A stretch of 64,000 bases of DNA from Desulforhopalus singaporensis (GCF_900104445.1 NZ_FNJI01000015.1:1-64000); one strand, 5' to 3'. Positions 1 to 8,054 are shown, counted from the first letter of the stretch. The notes: a model not told the origin generated them from the letters alone. Numbers and translations: made by a program.

Positions 1-30
1 CTGTCGTGTTATCTTGCGCTATGCCTAACA

Positions 31-861
31 CTAATCTCTCGCAATCAGCCTACGGAAAGCCTCTGCCGCGCACAGTGGCACTTGTCCGTTTCCAATGGCT
101 TTAAGTCTGTCCACCCGAGCGGCCACCCCATGAGCCACTCGACCCACGTTGGGTTCAGTTGCCCACCAGGTTTTTCGCCCGACCTCAGCAATTCCCCAGG
201 CACCGAATCCCTGTCTCGCTGCGAGACAGGTAGCGTGCTGTTTTTTGCGTCCTGGCTGCATGGTGTTGGCCATCTTGCCGGAGTGTTGACCATCTGCGGC
301 AATGATTGACCTGTCATCTTCTCCGTCATTTTCCCGCCGCGAGTTCCGTCCGTTGCCGATGGAGTTGCCCACAATCCAAATCCTGTCCCTTTTGTGCGGT
401 GCTCCCACTTCTGCCGCCGAAAGCACTCCCCACTCCGCATCGAACCCCATCTGGGCCAGATCCCCGAGAATGACGTCGATTCCCCTAGCAGTGAGAACTG
501 GCGAGTTTTCCACGAAGATGAAGCGTGGTCCCACTTCGCGAATGATCCGCGCAAACTCCTTCCATAACCCAGACCTCTCGCCTGTGATCCCTGCCCCTTT
601 CCCCGCTGCCGAAATATCTTGGCACGGAAAGCCGCCTGAAACCACGTCAACAATTCCGTTCCAAGGCTTTCCATCAAAGGTGCAAACGTCATCCCAAACC
701 GGGAAAGGCTGGAGAAGTCCGTCATTTTGTCGCTGGACAAGTACGCTTGCGGCGTAGGCGTTGACTTCAACAGCGCACACTGTACGCCATCCGAGCAACT
801 TGCCTCCAAGTATTCCTCCACCAGCACCTGCGAAAAGAGCCAACTCATTTAATTGCTCCAT
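31..861 (-). CDS. Phage-type DNA (cytosine-5) methyltransferase
   Basis: Methylates carbon 5 of cytosine in a DNA target using S-adenosylmethionine. The 276-residue protein shows the C5-methylase motifs in order: motif I FAGAGGG near residue 10, motif IV GGFPCQ with catalytic Cys80, motif VI ENS at 118-120, motif VIII RDRIWIVG near 160, and a C-terminal VDRLKAIGNGQVP (motif X region). The target-recognition region is short, as in phage methylases. An AAAGGAAA ribosome site lies about 9 bases before the ATG. No restriction enzyme is adjacent, so an anti-restriction or regulatory role in the phage is inferred. It is the last visible gene of the leftward operon, 41 bases after the coiled-coil gene. 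A second long reading frame (45-848, same strand) overlaps it almost completely; see findings. Confidence 0.93.
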   Translation of the reverse strand: MEQLNELALFAGAGGGILGGKLLGWRTVCAVEVNAYAASVLVQRQNDGLLQPFPVWDDVCTFDGKPWNGIVDVVSGGFPCQDISAAGKGAGITGERSGLWKEFARIIREVGPRFIFVENSPVLTARGIDVILGDLAQMGFDAEWGVLSAAEVGAPHKRDRIWIVGNSIGNGRNSRRENDGEDDRSIIAADGQHSGKMANTMQPGRKKQHATCLAARQGFGAWGIAEVGRKTWWATEPNVGRVAHGVAARVDRLKAIGNGQVPLCAAEAFRRLIARD

Positions 862-902
862 TTTTAAAATTTCCTTTGACCGGTACTACTTTCGTTTTAA
901 AC

Positions 903-1691
903 TCAAGCAGCTTCGCGAATGGCTTGGATTTGATCACACAGAACACCTTTGACGCTTCCATCAATCGACCCAAGAGCAAGATCAAGGGCGACGTTCAGCA
1001 ACTTGCTTGATGGCGTTGCCGCTTCCTCGAGTTCATCTATTCTTTTATGGGACTGCTCAAGCAATTCCTGCGTCAATTCCAGTTCATTCTTGATTGCGTC
1101 TTTTTCAGCAGCGATCTCTTGGAGTTTTTTTTCAGATATCTTGGCCTCTGCCTGGAAATTGGTTACCAAATTCTCCATCTCGATTGCCTTCAATTTAATT
1201 TTTTCGAATGCAGCTTTCTCTTCGACGAGCTCAGTCTTGAGAGCTTCTATGGTTTCTGCATGCTCACCGGCTCCAAAATCAGCAGCGATCTTCTGCTTTT
1301 CTTCGTCAGTGAGCAACGAGTGGATATGATGAAATACCCGCAGCGATTCAATTACAACCTCGGGCCTGTTCTTCGATCCACTCTGTATAACTGCGCATGA
1401 AGAACAAACAAGCAAGCCATGATTATTACTGAGATTTGCCTTTTGTTGACCACATAGTTCACAATTCCTTTTTTCTGCCATTTTCTTACCTCCAATATTT
1501 TCATCAAAATCAATACGCTCAGGGACACTCTGCATCTTGCACACATTACGGCAATAATGATTGACATAGACCCCTGTCCTATATTGCGCGCTATACTTTG
1601 ACCAACAGCACCGCTTAAACGATTCCTTTGACATTCGCGTCTTGATGCCTGCAGGAGCCAAAGGGCATGATCTTTGTACTATTGGGCTCAT
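903..1691 (-). CDS. Cys-rich, coiled-coil phage protein of unknown function
   Basis: Not recognised as a named family. From the 1691 start the protein has 262 residues. It has a Cys-rich N-terminus (Cys at 9, 28, 29, 47, 51), a second Cys4 zinc-ribbon-like segment (C77-x2-C80 and C96-x2-C99), then a Glu/Lys-rich predicted coiled coil from about 145 to 225 and a short C-terminal helix. Two starts have good ribosome sites: ATG 1691 (AGAGGT, 16 bases after the recombinase stop) and ATG 1481 (GGAGGT, 7 bases upstream), the latter beginning just before the second Cys4 segment. Both could be used, giving long and short forms. It sits between the recombinase and methylase genes in the leftward operon. 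A DNA-binding or structural role is only a guess. Confidence 0.6.
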   Translation of the reverse strand: MSPIVQRSCPLAPAGIKTRMSKESFKRCCWSKYSAQYRTGVYVNHYCRNVCKMQSVPERIDFDENIGGKKMAEKRNCELCGQQKANLSNNHGLLVCSSCAVIQSGSKNRPEVVIESLRVFHHIHSLLTDEEKQKIAADFGAGEHAETIEALKTELVEEKAAFEKIKLKAIEMENLVTNFQAEAKISEKKLQEIAAEKDAIKNELELTQELLEQSHKRIDELEEAATPSSKLLNVALDLALGSIDGSVKGVLCDQIQAIREAA

Positions 1692-1707
1692 TTGTTACCT
1701 CTTCGTT

Positions 1708-2574
1708 TTATCCGAGCAGATGCTCTATCCACCTCGATGCTTCCATGTCATTAACTTCACCTAAATACCTTTGAGTTGTGGCAAGATCAGCATGACGAAG
1801 AATAACTTTTGAAACCATCTCAAGCGGCATACCTGACCGAGATGCCTGGGTCGCTGCATGACGCCTCAAATCGTGCGGCCGCAGCTTCACACCAACAACA
1901 TCACCAGCACGGCAGACAATACGTCTCGCAGTCGTATAGCTGATATCGAATATTTTTGATCTTCCAGCTATTCCGCAGCTGCGCACATAATCCATTAATC
2001 TGCGCTCAAGTTTTTTAGGAATAAAAACAGCTTCTCCGAGCCGTCCAGATTTTGGCCGCCTGATGGTAATTTTTCCATCATCAATATCATCAGGTCTCAC
2101 GCCAAGCACTTCGCCAACACGCATCCCAGCTCGCCCCATTAATTCCATCATGAGTCTGCTACGCTCATCGGTAGTTCTGTAAATAATTTCATCAACAAGA
2201 TCTTTATCAACAAGCCGTGGTGGAGCCATTCTCGGCCGTCTAAAAATTTTCCGAATCATCGGTCTACAGCATGGATTTGACAAACCGGGAACAGCTGTAT
2301 CTGCAGTGAAGTTGTAAAACGCTCGCAACATCGAAGCCCTGCTACTTTTTGTCGCTTGCTTTTTGCCGGAACTGATTTTAGTGAGGAACGACAAAACGTC
2401 ATTTTCAGAGACAGCCCTTATATCACAGCCGCGAAAATCATCTGCAAACCTCAACAATGTAAAACCAAAACCGCGCACTGTATTCGGCCTACTATTCGCT
2501 TCGTGATATTGCATATAATTATTAACAGCTTCGTTAACCAACATATCTACGCCCCGTGTTGACAGTCTATTCAT
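1708..2574 (-). CDS. Tyrosine recombinase, XerC/D-like, second recombinase of the element
   Basis: Cuts and rejoins DNA through a 3'-phosphotyrosine intermediate. All catalytic residues are visible in the 288-residue product, numbered from ATG 2574: Arg152 (AGMRVGE), Lys175 (RPKSGR), His234 and Arg237 (HDLRRH), His261 (LRHADL) and Tyr270 (QRYLG). The N-terminal part is a compact SAM-like core-binding domain without the arm-type DNA-binding extension seen in the integrase at 11635, so it resembles Xer-type enzymes. An upstream in-frame TTG at 2583 is possible but less likely. The gene overlaps the preceding gene by 8 bases and lies inside the replication operon, far from the attachment site. 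Dimer resolution or circularisation, rather than integration, is inferred. Confidence 0.9.
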   Translation of the reverse strand: MNRLSTRGVDMLVNEAVNNYMQYHEANSRPNTVRGFGFTLLRFADDFRGCDIRAVSENDVLSFLTKISSGKKQATKSSRASMLRAFYNFTADTAVPGLSNPCCRPMIRKIFRRPRMAPPRLVDKDLVDEIIYRTTDERSRLMMELMGRAGMRVGEVLGVRPDDIDDGKITIRRPKSGRLGEAVFIPKKLERRLMDYVRSCGIAGRSKIFDISYTTARRIVCRAGDVVGVKLRPHDLRRHAATQASRSGMPLEMVSKVILRHADLATTQRYLGEVNDMEASRWIEHLLG

Positions 2575-3109
2575 TTGCTTCAAGTATCACATCAAACTCG
2601 GCATTTACTGCAAAATCGCCCATCCTCTGTTCAACTGATCTGGAGATCGCCTCCACCAGCTGCGGCGCCATGGACTGATCTCCATTGACGATATCAATCC
2701 AGTCCGGTACCGACTGTTGAACTGTATGATTGAGATGCGCCATAAATGCCACAGCCCGTCCGACGATCATTAACTCGACATCTGATACGGCAACATATTT
2801 CCCTTTCTTTTTTTCGAGGTTGAATCTGTCAGACTCGAGCCCCATTTTTTCACGCTCGAGGGCAATGGAGAGTTTTTCCTCACGCATCTGTATTTCACGG
2901 TCAGATTCCTTTTGGCCAGTTTCCAGCTTCCTGACGTGCAGGTTTGCATATTTTTTAACCGTCTTCAGATCGTATTTACCGTCGCTCTTTCTTGGCCGCA
3001 GCAACCCTTCGTTGCAATGGTCGTAAAACTGCGTTTTAGAAATCTGCCATCCGTTTTCCAGCAACCAACGGTGCACGGATATTTTCGATGTAAAGATCAT
3101 CTCGGTCAC
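2567..3109 (-). CDS. Nu1/terminase-small-subunit-like DNA-binding protein
   Basis: The 180-residue protein begins with a MerR/Nu1-like helix-turn-helix pattern: a helical segment ending VHRWLLENGWQISKTQFYDH, then a basic turn and a Tyr-Asp-Leu segment. A long charged helix of about residues 60-105 follows, then a C-terminal domain. Small terminase subunits and related phage DNA-recognition proteins have this layout, but the match is by pattern only and no large terminase is nearby. The start is GTG at 3109, which shares four bases (GTGA) with the primase stop, so translation is probably coupled. Position between primase and recombinase fits either packaging or replication-site recognition. 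Confidence 0.6.
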   Translation of the reverse strand: MTEMIFTSKISVHRWLLENGWQISKTQFYDHCNEGLLRPRKSDGKYDLKTVKKYANLHVRKLETGQKESDREIQMREEKLSIALEREKMGLESDRFNLEKKKGKYVAVSDVELMIVGRAVAFMAHLNHTVQQSVPDWIDIVNGDQSMAPQLVEAISRSVEQRMGDFAVNAEFDVILEANE

Positions 3110-4551
3110 GTTTTGTCTCCTGCCACAAAACTCTCGCCACGACGGATATATCCGCCGAAAATTTCTTTAGTATCAATTGCCTGCATGGCTGCAGCAAGAC
3201 GCTCTTCTGCATTCATCGAGGCAGTTGCCTTCTGCAGCCGCTTAAGCTCGTTACGGCTAAAAACAGGTTTTCCCTGGTCGGTGAGCTTTTGCCATTCGTC
3301 CTGATCATCGGTTAAATAGATGGTCTTTCCGTTTGAGAGCTTCATCTCAATCACCAATGGCGTTGGTGTCGCTTGCGGCTCTTCCTTCACCTTTTTTTTA
3401 GGCTGCTTTTTTGCGGCAGGACGCAGACGATCATAACCGAGCTTAATTTTGATCCCTCGCGGCAATCCATCGATCACCCACTGGCGTATATCGACTCCTG
3501 CCTCATATGCCTCACCTGGATCCTTGGCGGTCGCTGCCGGAGGGTCAAGACGGCGATGCTGGCGATATGTCACCTGCCACCAACCCTGCTCCTTGTTACC
3601 TGCAGCGTCATAGTCCAGCCCGTTTATCACCAGGCTGGCGTTGGATAGCAGGGCATGGGTCCTACGGTCTGGTCTAGCAGACGAGTTCCATGTGGTGACC
3701 GCGCCGATCTTGCCCTCCAATAGTCCAGCAAGGAGGATTGCATCAAAGCCGCACTCGACGACAACAAAAACCTCAGCCTCTGGATGCAGCACCATGGTGG
3801 CCATAGATGAGCCGTCGAGCGGCAGATACTTGATGTTGCCGCCGAACTTGTCTATATCCTCATTGCGCCTGCGAATCCGCAACTGGACGAGCCGCTTCCG
3901 GTCGTCAAATGCCGGGATCACCCATCCCTGCGGGATCCACAACTTCGAGTTCTTTCCGTTCCTACCTTGCTTCTCACTAAGACCCCAAGCACTACGCGGC
4001 CGGTAACGGTCACCGCCTTTGGAACTAACGTTATAGCCAAGGCCGTAGGCTCGAGCTATCTCGCCGGAAATGCCACGTCCTGTAAGCCATGACAGCGCCT
4101 CACTGTGGTCCTTGAGCCGCTCCTGACAGTCAGCGAGCAGGTTGCCAGCTTTTTCCATCCACACAGTTCCAGGCTGGCCATAGTTTTTTGGAACCCATCC
4201 TTGGCCACCTGTAAGACGCTCAGGAGACGGTTGGTATCTCCTGCGTGTGTCACCGTTCCTATTCGGCAAAACGATCCCTAGCTCCATACAGGCTGTTTTA
4301 AAGTCCATATTGTGAAATTTTTGTAGGAAGGCGATTGTATCACCGGATATATCGCACTGGCGGCACCAGAACCGGCCGCGGCATAGGCCGCCTGTCTCTT
4401 TTTCCGGCCAGATATGGAATCGATCCGACGCCTGCCCCTTGCCGCCGTCACCGCAGGCAGGGCAGGCGGAGGAATACTCGCCGCCGTCTACTGTGGAGAT
4501 CTTGCGCGGTTTAAACCCGAGGTTCTGAAGGTGGTCGAACAGGCTGGGCAT
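3106..4551 (-). CDS. Phage DNA primase with CHC2 zinc finger and TOPRIM domain
   Basis: Makes RNA primers for phage replication. The N-terminal CHC2 zinc finger uses Cys30, Cys33, Cys63 and Cys66 (CPAC ... CRQC) and is followed by the usual SGDTIAFLQ segment. The TOPRIM fold is marked by Glu266 in VVVECGFDAILLAG and the Asp pair in GLDYDAAGNK (313, 315), which bind catalytic metal. The Lys-rich stretch near residues 385-392 and the C-terminal tail are not part of the core. At 481 residues it is typical for a primase lacking the helicase half, which is supplied by the upstream gene. The ribosome site before ATG 4551 is weak. Confidence 0.9.
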   Translation of the reverse strand: MPSLFDHLQNLGFKPRKISTVDGGEYSSACPACGDGGKGQASDRFHIWPEKETGGLCRGRFWCRQCDISGDTIAFLQKFHNMDFKTACMELGIVLPNRNGDTRRRYQPSPERLTGGQGWVPKNYGQPGTVWMEKAGNLLADCQERLKDHSEALSWLTGRGISGEIARAYGLGYNVSSKGGDRYRPRSAWGLSEKQGRNGKNSKLWIPQGWVIPAFDDRKRLVQLRIRRRNEDIDKFGGNIKYLPLDGSSMATMVLHPEAEVFVVVECGFDAILLAGLLEGKIGAVTTWNSSARPDRRTHALLSNASLVINGLDYDAAGNKEQGWWQVTYRQHRRLDPPAATAKDPGEAYEAGVDIRQWVIDGLPRGIKIKLGYDRLRPAAKKQPKKKVKEEPQATPTPLVIEMKLSNGKTIYLTDDQDEWQKLTDQGKPVFSRNELKRLQKATASMNAEERLAAAMQAIDTKEIFGGYIRRGESFVAGDKT

Positions 4552-4616
4552 TTCTTTTTCTCTTTTTTCTCTTCTTTATTTTTTATATAGGTGAGGATGT
4601 AGATGATAATTACTAA

Positions 4617-4634
4617 GAAACGCGCGCGCGTTTC
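4617..4634. repeat. Perfect 18-bp alternating CG palindrome
   Basis: The sequence GAAACGCGCGCGCGTTTC is its own reverse complement and lies in the 137-base gap between helicase and primase genes. The CG core could form Z-DNA or a cruciform or hairpin. A regulatory or replication role is possible but nothing in the sequence decides it. It lacks a following T-run, so it is not a typical terminator. Confidence 0.7.
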
Positions 4635-4688
4635 CTCCCCGTATCCGTAAAAGTCTTATGGATTATCGCCTACTTCATCCCCCCCTTG

Positions 4689-6305
4689 CTAACTCCCGGC
4701 AGACTCTGAGCCGGTGGCTATATCCATCATCCGGCGATACCACTCGGCGTTGAGAACAATGCCGCGATAGTACGTAACCCCTTTGATTTTCACGACATTG
4801 AACTCGTCGCGGGACTTTAATTTTATGCCGAATGCCCGCTGCGACGGCGTGTACGTCTTCTTCTCGTTGATGTTTTCACGGAACCAGGTGGCAAAGGCGG
4901 TGTAGAGTTCCGTGGATCCTGTCTTTTTCTCTTCCTGACCGGTATTGCAGCACGCCTCAATGAATTGACCGACAAAGTCTGCGTCCTCCTGGTATTCCTC
5001 GGTGGCCTTCAATACCGATGACGGCGGGTCTAACTTCTTGCCGTTTGCCTGCCACCGGAGGCAGCCCTCGACCAACCAGGAGAGCACCTGCGAGTCGAGT
5101 TTTTCCAGCTTCTCATCGATATCTGGATCAGCCGGCCGCTCGTTCTCATGCTGCGGTTCTGTTTTAACGAAACGGAGCCGGTGTCTGATCAAGTAGGTGC
5201 GGTCCCAGAACGCCGGATCACCGGTCGGCGGTGTTGGCTCATGGTTACCGATCATCAAGGTGAGATGTGTTGGCTCGAAGTTACGGAGCTTTTTGTCGTA
5301 AGGATTGCGACCCTCGAGGACGTCGCCTCCGGTTATCCTTTTGACCTGTGCCGCTGAAAATCTGCTACCCTCCTCCACTTCAGAAGCAACGGCAAGCCTG
5401 AGCCCTTCGAGTTTCATAATCGCTGGATCTAGCCCGTTTGAGCTCCTCGGGGCATTGCTTGCCAGGAAGAGATCAGATGGGATCATAGCGGCGTAATCGC
5501 CCATCGTCCGGATAATGGCATCCATAAGTAGCGACTTTCCGTTACGGCCGCGCCCGAGCAGGAACGGAAAGACATGCTCAGTAGTCAACCCGGTAAGGCC
5601 GTAGCCAAGGAGCCGCTGCACAAAGTCGATCAACTCATGATCGTTGTCATAAATTGTCTGTACAAACTCCACCCAGTCGCTGAGATCAACACTGTCCAGG
5701 CCGAGATAATCACAGGAACATTGTTTTGAGATCATATGGCCCGGCTCTCCCGGGTATAGCTCTCCAGATCGCAGATCGACAACGCCGTTTCTGACGCCAA
5801 GCAACCATGGATTTTTATCGAACTCGGTGCCGACAATGGTGATGCCGTTGTCAAAGTTTGTACGTGCAAATTCAAGACAGGCATTGCGGCCCTTGGTCTG
5901 CCTGAGTGCCTTGATTTTTGCCTGCAGCATAGATATCTTGCGCTCCCAGCTCTTGGAGAATATCTTATGGTCATCCGGGTCGTTTTCCTTCTTGGATTTT
6001 TCGATCTGTTCCTCGAATGCTTCGATTTCCTGGATGTACCGATCGGTAACATACCGGACAAGGCCAAGGGCCATATCTGTTTCGTCCTCTCTCCAACAAT
6101 GGCCGTTCCACTGGTACCAACTCCCGGATGCCTTGGCATAAAGCATCTTGTTTTTGAGCAGCTCGGCATAAAGCCGGCCGTCGCCCTCGCTCTCGGTCGC
6201 CAGACACTCCATGACAAACTTAGAGGGCAAATCCGAGTTAGGTGCCGGCGGATTGCTTTTGACTACTTCACCGCCTCCACCGGTATTATCTCCTATCGTT
6301 CTCAT
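4689..6305 (-). CDS. P4-type (D5-like) SF3 replicative helicase
   Basis: ATP-driven DNA helicase used to start phage or satellite replication. The 538-residue protein carries a D5-type N-terminal domain (about 150-245) and an SF3 helicase core with Walker A GRGRNGKS at residues 251-258. After this come the LRLAVASEVEEG Walker B region, the ITGGD and NPYDKK segments and the sensor stretch LMIGNHEP, all typical of the P4-alpha/D5 family. It lacks an obvious primase active site of its own. The separate CHC2 primase gene downstream supplies priming. The start ATG 6305 follows a strong GGGGAGG site. It is in the leftward operon, 9 bases after the zinc-ribbon gene. Confidence 0.93.
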   Translation of the reverse strand: MRTIGDNTGGGGEVVKSNPPAPNSDLPSKFVMECLATESEGDGRLYAELLKNKMLYAKASGSWYQWNGHCWREDETDMALGLVRYVTDRYIQEIEAFEEQIEKSKKENDPDDHKIFSKSWERKISMLQAKIKALRQTKGRNACLEFARTNFDNGITIVGTEFDKNPWLLGVRNGVVDLRSGELYPGEPGHMISKQCSCDYLGLDSVDLSDWVEFVQTIYDNDHELIDFVQRLLGYGLTGLTTEHVFPFLLGRGRNGKSLLMDAIIRTMGDYAAMIPSDLFLASNAPRSSNGLDPAIMKLEGLRLAVASEVEEGSRFSAAQVKRITGGDVLEGRNPYDKKLRNFEPTHLTLMIGNHEPTPPTGDPAFWDRTYLIRHRLRFVKTEPQHENERPADPDIDEKLEKLDSQVLSWLVEGCLRWQANGKKLDPPSSVLKATEEYQEDADFVGQFIEACCNTGQEEKKTGSTELYTAFATWFRENINEKKTYTPSQRAFGIKLKSRDEFNVVKIKGVTYYRGIVLNAEWYRRMMDIATGSESAGS

Positions 6306-6314
6306 CGCCTCCCC

Positions 6315-6602
6315 TTACCACTGGCAACTTTTTTTTCGCTGGTATAGCCAGCGGCGGGAAACGAACCCATCCAGGACAACGGCAACTTGCGGAACCGGGA
6401 AACCCTCGCGCAGCATACGGTCGGCAATCATCTTAATATCTCCATTAATATAAGGATCTATGACAAAAACTCGCCCGCAACTCTTACACCTCCATTGTTG
6501 TTTTCCTGCACCAGTTACCCCGGCTCGCCATAAATCCTGTCCTGCACATCTTGGACACTCTGGCAGATCCCCTGTGGTAATCCGGCATATACTTGCACTC
6601 AT
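6315..6602 (-). CDS. Small zinc-ribbon protein, InsA/ogr-like
   Basis: A 95-residue protein with a clear zinc ribbon, CPRC at about residue 16 and CKSC about 22 residues later, followed by GRVFV. A short helix-turn-helix-like tail (MLREGFPVPQVAVVLDGF) follows. The pattern resembles the N-terminal zinc ribbon of IS1 InsA and phage transcription-activating zinc-finger proteins. A DNA-binding regulatory role is therefore likely but not proven. The ribosome site GAGGA lies 7 bases before ATG 6602. It directly precedes the helicase gene. Confidence 0.7.
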   Translation of the reverse strand: MSASICRITTGDLPECPRCAGQDLWRAGVTGAGKQQWRCKSCGRVFVIDPYINGDIKMIADRMLREGFPVPQVAVVLDGFVSRRWLYQRKKSCQW

Positions 6603-6888
6603 ATGGAGTCCTCGCTAAGATTCCGTTTTTCCGCTAAAATAAAAAAAATATCCATGCGCTTTTATCGAGCTCTCCCGTACCCGTGAGACCCCCGGCCCTG
6701 GAAGGACCCAAAAGGTTTTGAATCTGTTGTAGACCTTGCTGTGATCCCCCTTAAGGGGAGGAGGAGGTGTGGAGGAGGGTGCGACCCTTTGCTCTCCTCC
6801 AGGCAGAAAGAAGCGGCCGAACAACTATCACCACCAACGGTCAATCGATTGAGCAGTACGTCAGTAGTGCGGATATTGTTAATCTGCA
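6603..6888. other. Mostly non-coding phage segment with strand-biased G-rich tract
   Basis: The segment carries an A-rich stretch (about 6635-6655), a CCCCTTAAGGGG palindrome (6747-6758) and an adjoining purine-rich run of GGAGG repeats (6756-6778). On the minus strand an open frame of 75 codons starts at ATG 6889 after GAGGG and ends at 6662, overlapping the end of the upstream gene. Its composition looks unconvincing past residue 35. The position just upstream of the zinc-ribbon, helicase and primase genes would suit a phage replication origin or packaging signal. No iterons are visible, so this is only a suggestion. Confidence 0.35.
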
Positions 6889-7232
6889 TAACATCCCTCA
6901 CTCTCTGAGGAGGCCCACGCCGCCCTGCTTGCGGCGCCATCGGGCACGGGGTTGAGGGAATCTGATATTAGGAGTGGCGCACAAACATACAGATCAGCAG
7001 CGGCATACGCAGCAGGGCCTGACGCTTTCTTATCAAGCACGATTAAGAAAAATGAAAAACACACGTACATGATTATGCCAATGCCAAAGGTTGCGAGTGC
7101 ATTCTCATGGAGAAACAACGCAGCACGATCGCATATACTTATTTCGTCAGCTGGATTAGGCAAAACAGAAACACGGCTACAGGAGCCGCTATCATCAACA
7201 GGCAAGCAAGAAGTCTCATTTATGTTTACCAT
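6879..7232 (-). CDS. Small phage membrane protein, unknown function
   Basis: Not recognised. The 117-residue product has one clear hydrophobic segment of about 20 residues (ATFGIGIIMYVCFSFFLIVL, near residues 48-67), with a charged N-terminal region before it and a Ser/Ala-rich tail. ATG 7232 overlaps the stop of the preceding small gene by 7 bases and has an AAAGGG site about 9 bases upstream, which supports translation as part of the early operon. A role at the membrane, for example superinfection exclusion or lysis control, would only be a guess. Confidence 0.5.
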   Translation of the reverse strand: MVNINETSCLPVDDSGSCSRVSVLPNPADEISICDRAALFLHENALATFGIGIIMYVCFSFFLIVLDKKASGPAAYAAADLYVCAPLLISDSLNPVPDGAASRAAWASSESEGCYAD

Positions 7233-7426
7233 TTTATATGCCCTTTCTTTACCGGCGTTGCTTTACCAGTCCTAGGATCGATAAAGACATTGCGGCTCTT
7301 CGTTTTTCTTTTGGGAACAGACGCCTCGAGCTCCTCGGCCATAAGAATGAGCTCCCGAGCCTGTTGACGAAGCCTTGCGGCCGTCAGTTCAACGGTGCTG
7401 AGTTTATGCACTTCCGGCAGGTTCAT
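7226..7426 (-). CDS. Small hypothetical phage protein (66 aa)
   Basis: A 66-residue basic protein with a helical N-terminal half (EVHKLSTVELTAARLRQQAR) and a Lys/Arg-rich linker before a short FIDPRTGKATPVKKG segment. The start codon is fused to the CII-like gene stop as ATGA, so translation is almost certainly coupled. No family is recognised. Its size, charge and early-operon position would fit a small DNA- or RNA-binding protein. Confidence 0.6.
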   Translation of the reverse strand: MNLPEVHKLSTVELTAARLRQQARELILMAEELEASVPKRKTKSRNVFIDPRTGKATPVKKGHIKW

Positions 7427-7905
7427 AGCGATTTGTTGGCAGAAATGAGGAGCATAATTGCCTTGACAGCATCCATGCCTTCCTTTTCGATTTGCTGCTG
7501 CTCTTTATCTGTAACCACCCCATCAGCGATAGATTCCTCAAGCTTCTTGATGAGTTCGCCATACTCAATTGTGGCTCGCATAGCCTGAGCGCGTATATCT
7601 TCTATGGTGAGGCTTCCTGACTCTGGGATAGGTATTGCAACACGACCGAGCTGGAATTCCATAAGGTCCATAACCTGATAGTCGCCAGTGATACGGACCA
7701 AAGGCACTATTTGCTTTGCCGGGAATCTGACCCCAGTTGCACTCTCATTACCCATATCCGGATCTTCTGTTGCCGCCCGGTACAGGTATGAAAGCGCCAT
7801 ATCGAGCTGCTCTGCGATAGCTTTCGGCGGTATCCTGCTGTGGTGAATGGTGTCGTAGAGCGCCTCTTTCAGCGTCTTTGTCTGTGTGATGTAAATGTCG
7901 CTCAT
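7423..7905 (-). CDS. Phage regulatory protein CII-like (CP76 family)
   Basis: Probable DNA-binding activator of the lysogeny pathway. The 160-residue protein starts with a helix-turn-helix segment: TLKEALYDTIHHSRI, then PPKAIAEQLDMALSYLYRAA. A region ending FPAKQIVPLVRITGDYQVMDLME follows, which is the pattern of the phage CP76/CII regulatory family in prophages of Gram-negative bacteria. The C-terminal half is helical and acidic. The start ATG 7905 has AAGGGT upstream. It is the first gene after a 149-base leader that contains two copies of GGGCGTTTTT (minus strand) and a short ACCCC...GGGGT hairpin. Confidence 0.75.
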   Translation of the reverse strand: MSDIYITQTKTLKEALYDTIHHSRIPPKAIAEQLDMALSYLYRAATEDPDMGNESATGVRFPAKQIVPLVRITGDYQVMDLMEFQLGRVAIPIPESGSLTIEDIRAQAMRATIEYGELIKKLEESIADGVVTDKEQQQIEKEGMDAVKAIMLLISANKSL

Positions 7906-8054
7906 GATGATTTTACCCTTAAATTTTCATGGCAGACCCCACAGGAGCGGGGTTAGACTAATTTTTTGTATTGGACAAAAACGCCCGCCCCCTGTTAGGA
8001 TGTTAGCTGCCAGGCTAAAAACGCCCTAATTGTGTCCAGGGGACGGGACTTTTC

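Noticed and set aside
6615-6824. Minus-strand frame of 69 codons
   Set aside because: Low-complexity Pro-rich translation of the GGAGG tract, no ribosome site, and overlap with another weak frame.
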